The translations under genes were made by a program, and so were the position numbers. Shown here one piece after another: positions 38,392-46,872 of a DNA stretch of 64,000 bases. Within the stretch, counting starts at the first letter, position 1; every line of letters starts with the position of its first letter. The DNA comes from Vibrio europaeus (GTDB lineage Bacteria > Pseudomonadota > Gammaproteobacteria > Enterobacterales > Vibrionaceae): the NCBI RefSeq assembly GCF_001695575.1, contig NZ_LUAX01000006.1:32864-96863 (forward strand), read 5' to 3'. Under the pieces are notes generated by a model. That model did not search any database. It was given only the letters and a program-made list of their open reading frames with translations, and was not told the DNA's origin.

Positions 38392-38934
38392 ATGCAAGGA
38401 GCCGTCTTTACAGCATTTTCCGATATGATCATCGAAAAAATGGGCATGGAGATGCTCGATGATCTGATCGACTCGACCGAACCAGAATCCGGCGGTGTCT
38501 ACACGGCAGGTGGCAACTACGCCGACAGTGAGCTGATCAACATGGTTGGTGCGTTGGCCGAGAAAACCAACCTGCCCGCCGGGGAACTGGTGCGTGCATT
38601 TGGCCACTACCTGTTCAAAAAACTCTATGACAGCTGCCCCACCGACATCTCGCAAATCACCGATCTCAAAACCTTCCTGCTCGCGATCGATAGCGTCATT
38701 CACAAAGAAGTCAAACGGCTCTACCCACAAGCCTATTTGCCCACATTCGCGTACGAGGAACAAGACGATGGGTCGTTGGTGATTTATTATAATTCTGACA
38801 GAGCGCTGTGTGAACTAGCGGAAGGACTGATTGTTGGCGCTTCTGAACACTTCAACCAACCCATCCACTTGGCGCACCCAGAGTGCCTGCATCGGGACGA
38901 TCAGCACTGCAAGATCATCGTTTCATTTGATTAA
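38392..38934 (+). CDS. H-NOX haem-based nitric oxide sensor
   Basis: 180 residues, a full-length stand-alone H-NOX (HNOB) domain. It begins MQGAVFTAFSDMI. The proximal haem ligand is His104 in SVIHKEV; Tyr133-x-Ser135-x-Arg137 in YYNSDRAL is the haem-propionate YxSxR motif. Such proteins bind NO and control a partner kinase. The kinase gene follows 12 bp downstream. A strong AGAAGGAG site precedes the start. Distal-pocket residues cannot be judged here, so O2 or CO binding is open. Confidence 0.95.
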   Translation: MQGAVFTAFSDMIIEKMGMEMLDDLIDSTEPESGGVYTAGGNYADSELINMVGALAEKTNLPAGELVRAFGHYLFKKLYDSCPTDISQITDLKTFLLAIDSVIHKEVKRLYPQAYLPTFAYEEQDDGSLVIYYNSDRALCELAEGLIVGASEHFNQPIHLAHPECLHRDDQHCKIIVSFD

Positions 38935-38946
38935 TGGAGCATAACC

Positions 38947-39894
38947 ATGAGCGGTGGGATGAATTATCAGCGCGCATACGAGCGTGAGCGGTTAGCGCGA
39001 ACCGAAGCCGAGCGATTGCTGGCGGACAAAACGCGAGATTTGTACGACAACGTGATCGTGCTGGAAAAGACGTTGGAAGAATTAAAAGTGAGTCAAAAGC
39101 AGCTCATTCAGGCCGCTAAAATGGCGTCCATCGGACAACTAGCCGCCGGGGTGGCTCATGAAATCAATAACCCCGTCGGGTTCTCGATGAGCAACGTCCA
39201 AACCCTGAGTGAATACCTGTCACACATTTTTCAACTCGACCAGTGGATGATGACCCAAGCGGCACTTCCCGACGATCTGAAACATCAATACGAGCAGCAG
39301 CGTCAAGCGTTGGCAATGGACGAACTCAAAGACGACACGCAGGCGCTGATCGACGAAACGCTTGGCGGGCTTGATCGAGTTCGCAACATCGTATCGAGCC
39401 TCAAGCAAGTGACCCACGCAGGCGGCAATACGAGGGAGCTGTGCGATATCAATCGCTGCATCGACGATTCGCTGAAAGTGGTGTGGAATGAAATCAAATA
39501 CAAGATTGAGGTGACCAAGCACTTGCTGCCCGAGCTTCCCTCGGTGCAGGCTGATGGGCAAAGCATTCAGCAGATCCTCATTAATATGTTCATCAATGCC
39601 GCCCACGCGTGTGAGGATAAAGGAACACTCACCGTCAGCACACAGACGCAGGTCTACAAAGGCGAGCAAGGTATCCTTATCAAAGTCAAAGACGATGGAA
39701 CAGGGATGTCCGACGAGGTCAAAGAGAAAATCTTCGACCCATTTTACACCACTAAGAAAGTGGGCGAAGGCACCGGGTTGGGCTTGTCCGTGACCCACAA
39801 CTTGGTCGAGAAACACGGCGGTCACATCAGTGTCAACAGCAAAGTGGGGGTGGGGACCTGCTTTGGTATTTTTTTACCGATAACCCACGCGTGA
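38947..39894 (+). CDS. H-NOX-associated soluble histidine kinase (HahK/HnoK-like)
   Basis: 315 residues with no membrane helix and no sensor domain of its own: a short coiled coil (about 10-55), H box MASIGQLAAGVAHEINNPVG (His about 71), and an HATPase domain (NMFINAAHACED, DDGTGMS, GEGTGLGLS). It is immediately downstream of the H-NOX gene, the arrangement in which NO-loaded H-NOX inhibits kinase autophosphorylation in vibrios and Shewanella. Likely phosphate acceptors are the REC-EAL, REC-HD-GYP and CheY-like proteins of the cassette. Confidence 0.92.
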   Translation: MSGGMNYQRAYERERLARTEAERLLADKTRDLYDNVIVLEKTLEELKVSQKQLIQAAKMASIGQLAAGVAHEINNPVGFSMSNVQTLSEYLSHIFQLDQWMMTQAALPDDLKHQYEQQRQALAMDELKDDTQALIDETLGGLDRVRNIVSSLKQVTHAGGNTRELCDINRCIDDSLKVVWNEIKYKIEVTKHLLPELPSVQADGQSIQQILINMFINAAHACEDKGTLTVSTQTQVYKGEQGILIKVKDDGTGMSDEVKEKIFDPFYTTKKVGEGTGLGLSVTHNLVEKHGGHISVNSKVGVGTCFGIFLPITHA

Positions 39895-40085
39895 GTTTAA
39901 CTAAGGACTGCCATTTAGATAATCGTGTTCTTAGAACGGATTGGTACGATGTCGATTCTCAGATATGCGCCGAGCATTTATTGTGATGCTCTAATATGGA
40001 CCACCATAGCCACGGTCGCCTTGCCTATTAAGCGAGAGTCCTGAATTGCGTGTTAAATTACTCATTCCTCTCGAAAAATGGAGAC

Positions 40086-40496
40086 TTATAGAGAAGTTTG
40101 AGCTTTTGATAACTCATAAAGTAAGACAGCTGCTTGTTTGGTATCTAGCACTGTTGGGTCGAATGTATCAATCTTAAGCGCAGCCAGTTGGGCCTGAAGA
40201 GCTTCGCTGCTGCCAGCGTACCCCATGTTCCACTCACCAAAAGCTCTTTTTTCGATAGATTGTACGCCCATAATTGTGACATCGTGGTGCCTTTCGTCGT
40301 TACCTATGATCAAAAACAATTCGCTGACGGCGGTCGGTTCGCCTTCTAATATTTGCAGAAAATACTCGTTATCGAAGCACAACATTCCTGTTATATCACG
40401 TTGGTGGTTATTCTTACGAGCGACGTCCAATATGCCTTTGAGATCCATCATGGTCATTTCACGGGATGCAACGCTGTAATAGAGTAAACGAATCAT
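40086..40496 (-). CDS. BLUF-domain blue-light photoreceptor
   Basis: 136 residues, a short BLUF protein binding FAD. The photocycle residues can be aligned: Tyr6 in LLYYSVAS, Asn30 in RKNNHQRDITGML, Gln48 in YFLQILEGE, and Trp/Met in FGEWNMGYA. It has no output domain, so it must signal by protein contact. It is divergent from a histidine kinase gene across 66 bp that contains a palindrome. Confidence 0.93.
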   Translation of the reverse strand: MIRLLYYSVASREMTMMDLKGILDVARKNNHQRDITGMLCFDNEYFLQILEGEPTAVSELFLIIGNDERHHDVTIMGVQSIEKRAFGEWNMGYAGSSEALQAQLAALKIDTFDPTVLDTKQAAVLLYELSKAQTSL

Positions 40497-40520
40497 GATT
40501 GTCCTTATGCGTTAAATTGC

Positions 40521-40537
40521 ACTACTTTTATAGTAGT
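40521..40537. promoter_or_regulatory. Palindromic operator candidate between BLUF and kinase genes
   Basis: The inverted repeat actac-ttttata-gtagt sits midway between two divergent start codons. The ribosome sites of the two genes also mirror each other (ttgtcctt at 40498-40505, aaggacaa at about 40552-40559). Confidence 0.45.
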
Positions 40538-40562
40538 CTCTAATCCGCTACAAGGACAAGTC

Positions 40563-42245
40563 GTGAATGAACTATTGCTTGTGTCACAAAACGCTGAAAC
40601 TCCTAGTTATTTTAGTCAGATTGAGTTTGAACAAACCGAAAACGTGAAGCAGGCCAAGACGTGGCTAAGATCACATAAAGTTGGAGTGGTGATTCTTGAT
40701 GTTGGAGACAACACACAGCGTTATGTCCAAGAATTGGCGTCGTTTTTACGCAGTAAGTTGAAGAATCACTTTGTTGCGTTGTGGGTAGTATCAGCGGTGG
40801 CAGAAACTGCTAAAGAAGCTGATCGCACACTTTCACCTGATATGTACAGGCAGGGTGACACACTACGTGATATTAAACGTGAACTGAGAAAACAACGTGC
40901 GGTCTTTAAGCGCCTACAACGACATGAGAGATATCTCAATCTGCTCACCAAAATAAATAAGTTCAACCGTAGTAATGCTTCCCCAAACCAAGTCATGGCC
41001 GAATTTGTCAACGAGCTCAACGCTTTTTGTGGAGCCCGTCAAACCTATCTTTTACGAGATACTAAGAAGCAAGAACCTGAGTTACTCGTGTATCAAGCGA
41101 CGCCAGATGCTAAGCTCAAGATGGTGAAACTGGACCCGGAATATACTTCTCTTTGGCGTCCTTATTTGAGTATGACCAAGCCGGATATCAAATTTTCTGA
41201 GCTAGAGGAAAAACCTCATGCATTGGTTTTTCCTGTATGGATTCTAGACAAGCACTCTTGCACCATTGTCTGTTTGGTGGATAAGGCTCAGGCGGAGCAG
41301 TTTACGTTCTCCAAAATAAAAATATTGGAAGAAGCTGCCGTTCAGTTGAAAATTATTCTTGAGAATTTGGAGTCTCAGCGTCGCATGATACTCCACTACC
41401 AACGATTGAAATCTTCCTTATCGGAACTCAGTATGGCCAAAGAACAGTTGGTACACTCTGAAAAAATGGCCAGCTTAGGCCGCTTGACTGCTGGGATAGC
41501 TCATGAAATCAACAACCCGCTAGGTATCGCAATAGGCAATTTTACGCCGCTAAGTGATTATACCGAAGCAATTATGAATTTACTGACTATGCATGATGAC
41601 TTCATTAATCAGCTTAAGATTTCAGGCAAAGCTGATGTACCTGAGAACATTGCAGATTTTAAGAAAGAAAAAGACGTCTCTTTTATTTTTGAGGATTTAT
41701 CGTCGGTGATCCAAGACTCTCAAGCCAGTTTACTTAGGGTAAAAAGCATTGTTTCAGATTTGAGCAGTTTATCTCGAGGTGCGCAGTCAGAGCGAGAGCC
41801 CTGTAATCTGAAAGTGCTTTGTGATGAGGTGATTAAAATCCATTGCTATGAGAAAGAGCAACAACCTTTGGTAGAGAATTTTATTGCTCCTGATGTAATT
41901 ATAAAAACGAGTCCAACGATGCTTAATTTGGCATTGAGTAATTTACATTTGAACGCTTTGGATGCTGTGCGTGGACGTGGAAACGATGCAAAGGTAATTT
42001 ATCGATGTGAAGTCGAGCCTGCTCAGATACGCTTGACGCTTGAAGACAATGGTTGTGGAATAGGGCCCGAAGACCTGCACATGGTGTTTGAGCCTTTTTA
42101 TACGACAAAACCTGTCGGTGATGGTCGAGGCATGGGGCTAACAGTAGCGTTAAATGCGATCAATGGCCTCGGTGGGGAGTTGGCAATAAATAGTGATCCA
42201 AAGACAGGAACTCAAGCGGTCATCGTTTTTCCTAACAAAGAATGA
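40563..42245 (+). CDS. Histidine kinase with receiver-like N-terminus and GAF-like domain, BLUF partner candidate
   Basis: 560 residues, soluble. The N-terminal ~115 residues look like a degenerate receiver (VGVVILDVGDNTQRYVQELASFLR). A GAF-like region follows (about 130-275), then a coiled coil, H box MASLGRLTAGIAHEINNPLG (His about 313) and HATPase motifs (LSNLHLNALDA, EDNGCGIG, GRGMGLT). The start is GTG. It is divergent from a BLUF gene, so it is a candidate light-regulated kinase; that pairing is an inference. Base composition is lower in G+C than the neighbouring cassette. Confidence 0.85.
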   Translation: MNELLLVSQNAETPSYFSQIEFEQTENVKQAKTWLRSHKVGVVILDVGDNTQRYVQELASFLRSKLKNHFVALWVVSAVAETAKEADRTLSPDMYRQGDTLRDIKRELRKQRAVFKRLQRHERYLNLLTKINKFNRSNASPNQVMAEFVNELNAFCGARQTYLLRDTKKQEPELLVYQATPDAKLKMVKLDPEYTSLWRPYLSMTKPDIKFSELEEKPHALVFPVWILDKHSCTIVCLVDKAQAEQFTFSKIKILEEAAVQLKIILENLESQRRMILHYQRLKSSLSELSMAKEQLVHSEKMASLGRLTAGIAHEINNPLGIAIGNFTPLSDYTEAIMNLLTMHDDFINQLKISGKADVPENIADFKKEKDVSFIFEDLSSVIQDSQASLLRVKSIVSDLSSLSRGAQSEREPCNLKVLCDEVIKIHCYEKEQQPLVENFIAPDVIIKTSPTMLNLALSNLHLNALDAVRGRGNDAKVIYRCEVEPAQIRLTLEDNGCGIGPEDLHMVFEPFYTTKPVGDGRGMGLTVALNAINGLGGELAINSDPKTGTQAVIVFPNKE

Positions 42246-43140
42246 TCGTGTTATCTGTAGGCGATCGGAGTGCCTTAGTTTTCAAAATAGTACACTGAAT
42301 TAAAGGCAGAAAGATATTTATTGAGCGTGTAGGTGCATATTTGTTGAGTCGATAAAGATGACAAACCTGAGAGCTTGGGATGATAGGAAGAATGCAAAGC
42401 GCCGAAATTAGAAAGTGAAAATCCGAGCTAAATCGCGTCCCTATGTAAAGGAGCATCTTAAAGAAGCCGTTTACTTTGCTGAAGGCGGAGAGAAAGGTTA
42501 TGAGCCTGTGAATGTGCGTTGTTTTTCCTACATTCCGCCAATTTGACAGTTTTGTAGAGGCAACGCCTAGCACGAACCTCCCATTTGATGAGGTGTTTAT
42601 ATCTGTTCTCTCAAACAGCCCCCCCAGTTATTAAGGTTTCAAATTACTTTTCGTAATCTCGAAGAAGAATGTTGAAGCAACACATCTAACATGCTTTTGC
42701 CCGTGTGACCTGAAGTCGTATGAAGCGTTGTTCACCACGACAAGAGTGAACCGTCTGTATCACCAGATGACCCTCAACACCAAGAATACTTGGCGAAGAG
42801 AAAGTCAAAAGGCAAGCTCGTAACTCTTGGAAGGAGCCTACTCTCGCTGCTTTATAAGTTGTTGGGTATCAAAAGATGCCTTCGTGAAGGCTTGAGCTTA
42901 GTGCAGTGAAAGTTGCACGCTGGGTTCTTAGGGGGACGGCACTTGGCAACGGGTGTCGTCTACCCGACCAAAGTTTGTTGCGCTTCTAAATAAGTTATAG
43001 AAAGTCGGCTAGTTTTTATATACAAAAAGTAATGCTCGGTAAAACTAAGGCCTGACCCTGTACGCATTATTCTCTATGGGCACGTGATATTAAGCTTTAT
43101 TAGGGTTATGAGTTCATTGTTCTGCGGGATAGAAATCACT
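42246..43140. other. Decayed region between kinase and membrane-protein remnant
   Basis: No intact gene in about 900 bp. A minus-strand frame at 42232-42573 is considered spurious. The region contains the domain V/VI tail of a group II intron (42894-42968); a possible GTGTG 5' start lies at 42703, too close for a full intron. Confidence 0.5.
42894..42968 (+). mobile_element. Group II intron remnant, domains V and VI
   Basis: 42894-42927 is a complete 34-nt domain V: stem GAGCTTAG with CTGGGTTC, upper stem TGCAGT with GTTGCA, GAAA tetraloop and a CG bulge on the 3' strand. Domain VI follows (GACGGCAC pairing GTGTCGTC) and the typical 3' end CTACCCGAC. No reverse transcriptase gene or full domains I-IV are visible upstream, so it is a truncated copy. 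Confidence 0.8.
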
Positions 43141-43437
43141 TTAACCCCGTGGAGATTTGGATAAGACGTCAGATATGACATACACGTATAGAGCCAGTAC
43201 AAGTGGGCCCATTAAGATGTTCCATATCTCTGTTCCAACAAAAATACTGGGCTCAGGAAAATCGAAGCGGGTTGCACCAATGACGATTAACCAGCCTAGC
43301 GTTAGTTCTATTAGCAGCACTATGAAAAAGGCGGATAATATAACGATAGTCAGCTTATCCGAAACAACGTTTTTGTCTTTAGCAAAGTAAATTGCTAGGG
43401 GAGCTACAATTAACGCTAATTATAAAAATGGTATCAT
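43141..43437 (-). pseudogene. Small membrane-protein gene interrupted by an early stop
   Basis: On the minus strand, a GAGGT site and ATG at 43437 begin MIPFL, then stop TAA (43420-43422), after which the same frame stays open for about 92 codons: LALIVAPLAIYFAKDKN, then two strongly hydrophobic segments (TIVILSAFFIVLLIELTLGW; ILMGPLVLALYVYVI) to a stop at 43141. It looks like a small membrane protein inactivated by one nonsense change. Family not recognised. Confidence 0.6.
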
Positions 43438-43793
43438 TCACTTACCTCACCCGCTTCAAGATAAATCACTGCTGCTCTGATATTGACCCGACTGTTATTG
43501 TGGGATGGCGTAGACAGTTTTTTAATCATAGCTGAATAATAGACTCGCTACGGAGCGATGCAAAGGAACGTAACGCAGTAAAAAAATGGGCACTTAGCGA
43601 CGGGAAAATAAGATGCTAGTCAGAAATTCTTTGTGCATTTTTAACGCAATAACGAATTCGAGTCTTCAAAAACTGCGTTTTCTTACACTAAAGTCTAGCT
43701 ACCGTATGCATAGCATTTGGTCTAGTATTATCGGATAACTATTACTAATTTTGTCGTTGGCTTTCACTAGTACAGGCGTTTGGAGAAAGCACT

Positions 43794-45695
43794 ATGAAAG
43801 ACAATGGACCCGTTACTCAGAAGGAAGTTTTCTTTGATGACAGAAATGATTTAGTTTCGGTCACCGATATTCAGGGAAAAATAAAGCTCGTTAACGATGA
43901 CTTTGTGTCTATTAGTGGTTTTTCACGAGAAGAGTTGACAGGGAAAGACCATAATATTGTCAGGCATCCAGACATGCCGCCAGCCGCGTTTAAAAGTTTA
44001 TAGAGCACCGTTCGAGCCGGTAAAATTTGGCGAGGTATTGTCAAAAATCGTTGCAAAAATGGTGATCATTACTGGGTCGACGCTTTCGTATCACCGATCA
44101 TGAAAAACGGCAAGCTAGTCGGCATACAGTCGGTTCGTTCACAACCGTCAAAACAACAGGTAGCTGATGCGGAAGCTTTATACAAAAAAATGCGCAGTAA
44201 CGCCTCTCTTGATCTTCCTGGTCCAACACTGATAGAGCGAGTGACATTCAACCAGTTTTTCACACTCTCTCATCTGATGTTGATTGTCGGTGGAGCACTT
44301 TTTGCGGGCCAATCTTTCTTTTCTGACCACCTTACCAGCGCTTTGGTCGCTGTGATTTTTACGGTTATTGCTGCCCTCAATTGGTTCGTTATTCGACATC
44401 GAATATTAAACTCGGTTAAAGAGACCGAAGAGCTGGTCAAAAAGATGTCTCAAGGAGATTTGTCTTCTAAAATCAACCTGTCCAGACAAGACGAGGTCGG
44501 CAGTCTAAATCAATCAGTCAAAATGCTGCAAGCACGCTATAAAGCGATTCTTAGCCAAGTCGTTGGAGCGTCACAAAAAGTCGTCGAGGACTCAGACAAG
44601 GTGTCGTCGGACAGTTTCCACATGCAGCAGATGATGGCCTCACAATCATCCCACACTGCGCTGGAAACGCAAAAAAATGTCCAGGCTGGCGATGAGCTGA
44701 TAGAACAGGGGTTAGAGAAGCTTTCCAACTTCTTAGTCGAGTTAGATGCAACCATTACTCAGATAGCACAAGTCTCTGAACAGAGCCCAAGTATAGGGCA
44801 AGTGACGAAAACGATAAGTGAGATTGCAGAGCAAACCAACCTTCTGGCATTGAACGCTGCCATTGAGGCTGCACGTGCAGGGGAACAAGGTCGTGGTTTT
44901 GCTGTAGTGGCTGATGAGGTGCGAAGTTTGGCACAGAGAACACAAACCGCGACAGAAGACATTAATTCGATGCTAGAGAGCCTACAGAAAGGCGTTCAAG
45001 ATTCATCGACAAGAATTTCCGAAAACAACACTCTTGCTCAGAATGCCTATGAAGGTGTTTCAAAAGCCAGAGAAACCTTCTCCGAGATTATTCATCAAGT
45101 CAGCCATGTCAATGATATGAGTACGCAAATAGCAGCGGCATCGGAAGAGCAATCTACAGTCGTTCAAGATATGAACAAGTCGGTAGAAGTCATAAGCGAA
45201 AAAAGTGTTCACACTGAAGAGAGCGCCCTTCATCTGCAGAACAAAGCCAAAGCTTTAAGTCAGCAGGCCTTAGAGCTAAGAGAGCAATTAGCAGATTTCA
45301 AACTGAGCAGTGTTAAACGGATTGATTTCACTGATATTAAAAATGCCCACTTAGCTTGGAAAACCAAGGTTCGTTCTTACTTGAATGGTGATCATGAAGC
45401 ACTAGACAAAAAAGTAGCCTGTGGCCATCATTTCTGTGCATTGGGCAAATGGTACTACGGAGAAGGGAAAAGCCTTTATGGTTCAGAGGCCACATTCAAA
45501 GCACTAGAGCCACCTCACGCGCAACTCCATGGCGTGATTAAGGGTGTACTCGAATTGATAGACCAAGGTCAACACGAAGACGCGAATAGAGTCTTTAAAC
45601 AAATAGAGCCAATATCCAAGGAGGTTGTGCGTAAAATTTCCGATCTTGAGCGAGCGATTAATCAGAAAATGTCGCGACGAAACGGTACAGAGTGA
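43794..45695 (+). pseudogene. Aer-like PAS/MCP chemoreceptor with CZB domain, broken by an amber stop
   Basis: One frame of 633 codons, interrupted only by TAG at 44001-44003 (codon 70) where Trp is expected after AAFKSL. The N-terminus is an Aer-type PAS domain (LVSVTDIQGKIKLVNDDFVSISGFS, ELTGKDHNIVRHPDMP), continued after the stop by [24 protein letters not shown]. Then come two membrane helices (about 160-205), HAMP, an MCP signalling domain ([20 protein letters not shown]) and a C-terminal zinc-binding CZB domain ([20 protein letters not shown]). A single base change separates it from a functional energy-taxis receptor; a truncated product from ATG 44100 is possible. Confidence 0.88.
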
Positions 45696-45854
45696 ATCGC
45701 GTGTTGACAAGCATAAATCAATAAGCTCTGAAGAGTTGGCGAGCTCACATACATAGAGATTAATTTTTGAATGAAGGTTGGGTTAGCACGATTGCGCTAG
45801 CTCACTTTTGTCTAAAAGTGTTTTAGATGGGAAGCTTAGGTACAGAAGCAAAAA

Positions 45855-45893
45855 AAGAATGGGGAGTGTGATTGCTCCCCATTGTCATTTTTT
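45855..45893 (-). terminator. Terminator of the leftward lipoprotein/WYL block
   Basis: The stem tggggag / ctcccca with T-run on the minus-strand side (A-run on the plus strand around 45849) lies just after the stop of the 45910 gene. Confidence 0.65.
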
Positions 45894-45909
45894 ACCGTTG
45901 CTGGTGGTA

Positions 45910-46146
45910 TTACTTTTCTTTGATTGCTTCACAGCCAACAGGAACTGTTATAGTCGATGCGTCCGTACCTGCCTGTTGCGCTGCTTTCACATCTATTTTG
46001 TATTGAGTGCATTTGCCGATACTGACGTTGACTGCACCAGTTTCTGCGGCTGGATTACCTCCTAATGCTCCCCCTCCCTGAGCGAAAACAAAAGGCGTGA
46101 TTAGGGTTGCAAGTAGAACGAGAGTGTTTGTTGTAGTGTGACTCAT
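45910..46146 (-). CDS. Small exported protein of unknown function
   Basis: 78 residues: signal peptide (about 1-22, LVLLATLITPFVFA) then a Gly/Ala-rich mature part with two Cys (GKCTQYK, VPVGCEAIKEK) that could form a disulphide. AGGAGA site before ATG. It is last in a leftward row of genes. No family recognised. Confidence 0.65.
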   Translation of the reverse strand: MSHTTTNTLVLLATLITPFVFAQGGGALGGNPAAETGAVNVSIGKCTQYKIDVKAAQQAGTDASTITVPVGCEAIKEK

Positions 46147-46158
46147 GGTATTTCTCTC

Positions 46159-46434
46159 CTAGCGATTTTCAGGTTGTTCCGAGGTTGACTCGGTTTTTGG
46201 CTGGCATTGAGTGACATCAGATACTTGCCCGTTCAACTTACCACACACATCGGCAGTCCAATGAAGCAATACGCCAGCAACAAGGGTTGATTGAGGGCCT
46301 TGCTTGCCATTCCACTGCTTTTCTAAATCTTCCTTAGAGACGTTAGGTGCACCGCCGAGTGCAGCGGTGGCTAGAAATGAGGTGGTCATTGAGGCAGCGA
46401 CTAGAGCAGCTAAAAGGAGTGGGTTTAGATTCAT
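46159..46434 (-). CDS. Small exported protein of unknown function
   Basis: 91 residues with a signal peptide (LLLAALVAASMTTSFLATAA). Its ALGGAPN start of the mature part resembles ALGGNPA in the next gene, so the two may be distant paralogues. Two Cys (ADVCGKL, DVTQCQP). AAGGAT site before ATG; 12 bp upstream of the 45910 gene. Confidence 0.65.
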   Translation of the reverse strand: MNLNPLLLAALVAASMTTSFLATAALGGAPNVSKEDLEKQWNGKQGPQSTLVAGVLLHWTADVCGKLNGQVSDVTQCQPKTESTSEQPENR

Positions 46435-46489
46435 GGTGTATCCTTATCGAGTAGAAAGTTTGTGATGATGAAAGTTGAGTTGCCGAGGG

Positions 46490-46849
46490 TTAGAAGGTGT
46501 ACACAAAGGTGCCAGCGCTGGAAGTGACTTCGATTTCTTTCACGCTGTCCACTGTGCAGTTGTTGCTGTATCCGGTATAGGTTTCACCGAACTTCAATTG
46601 AACGTTTCTAGATAGCTCTGAGGTCGTTCCTGCGGGTAGGCGGCAATTGCCTCGATTGATGACTACACCGGTTATTACTGTTCTGTCGGTGATAGCTTGA
46701 ATATCAAAGACCAGTGTTCCCCAATGAGGGTTGGTGGATATTGACACTTCAATATCGGTGGTGACGGTTTGTGCTGGTTCTTGTTCGTTGCAAGCAGTGA
46801 CACCTAAAAGTATTAGGGTTATCACGATGGTTCGAATTAGTGGGTTCAT
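46490..46849 (-). CDS. Putative lipoprotein
   Basis: 119 residues with a lipobox: hydrophobic LIRTIVITLILLGVTAC, Cys at about residue 20, followed by NEQEP. The mature part has a beta-rich look and two further Cys (NRGNCRL, SNNCTVD). CGGAGAGA site before ATG. It lies between the WYL regulator and the two small exported proteins on the same strand. Surface or envelope role likely; partner unknown. Confidence 0.7.
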   Translation of the reverse strand: MNPLIRTIVITLILLGVTACNEQEPAQTVTTDIEVSISTNPHWGTLVFDIQAITDRTVITGVVINRGNCRLPAGTTSELSRNVQLKFGETYTGYSNNCTVDSVKEIEVTSSAGTFVYTF

Positions 46850-46872
46850 AGGTATCTCTCCGTAGTGGTGAG

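Noticed and set aside
42232..42573. Minus-strand 113-aa frame after the BLUF-linked kinase
   Set aside because: Overlaps the kinase end, no ribosome site, no family pattern; region looks decayed.
43794..44003. Stand-alone 69-aa PAS protein
   Set aside because: The frame continues without shift after the TAG into the rest of the PAS domain and an MCP, so it is the front of a broken receptor gene.
45808..46065. Plus-strand 85-aa frame
   Set aside because: Antisense to the small exported protein gene, Cys-rich and without ribosome site.
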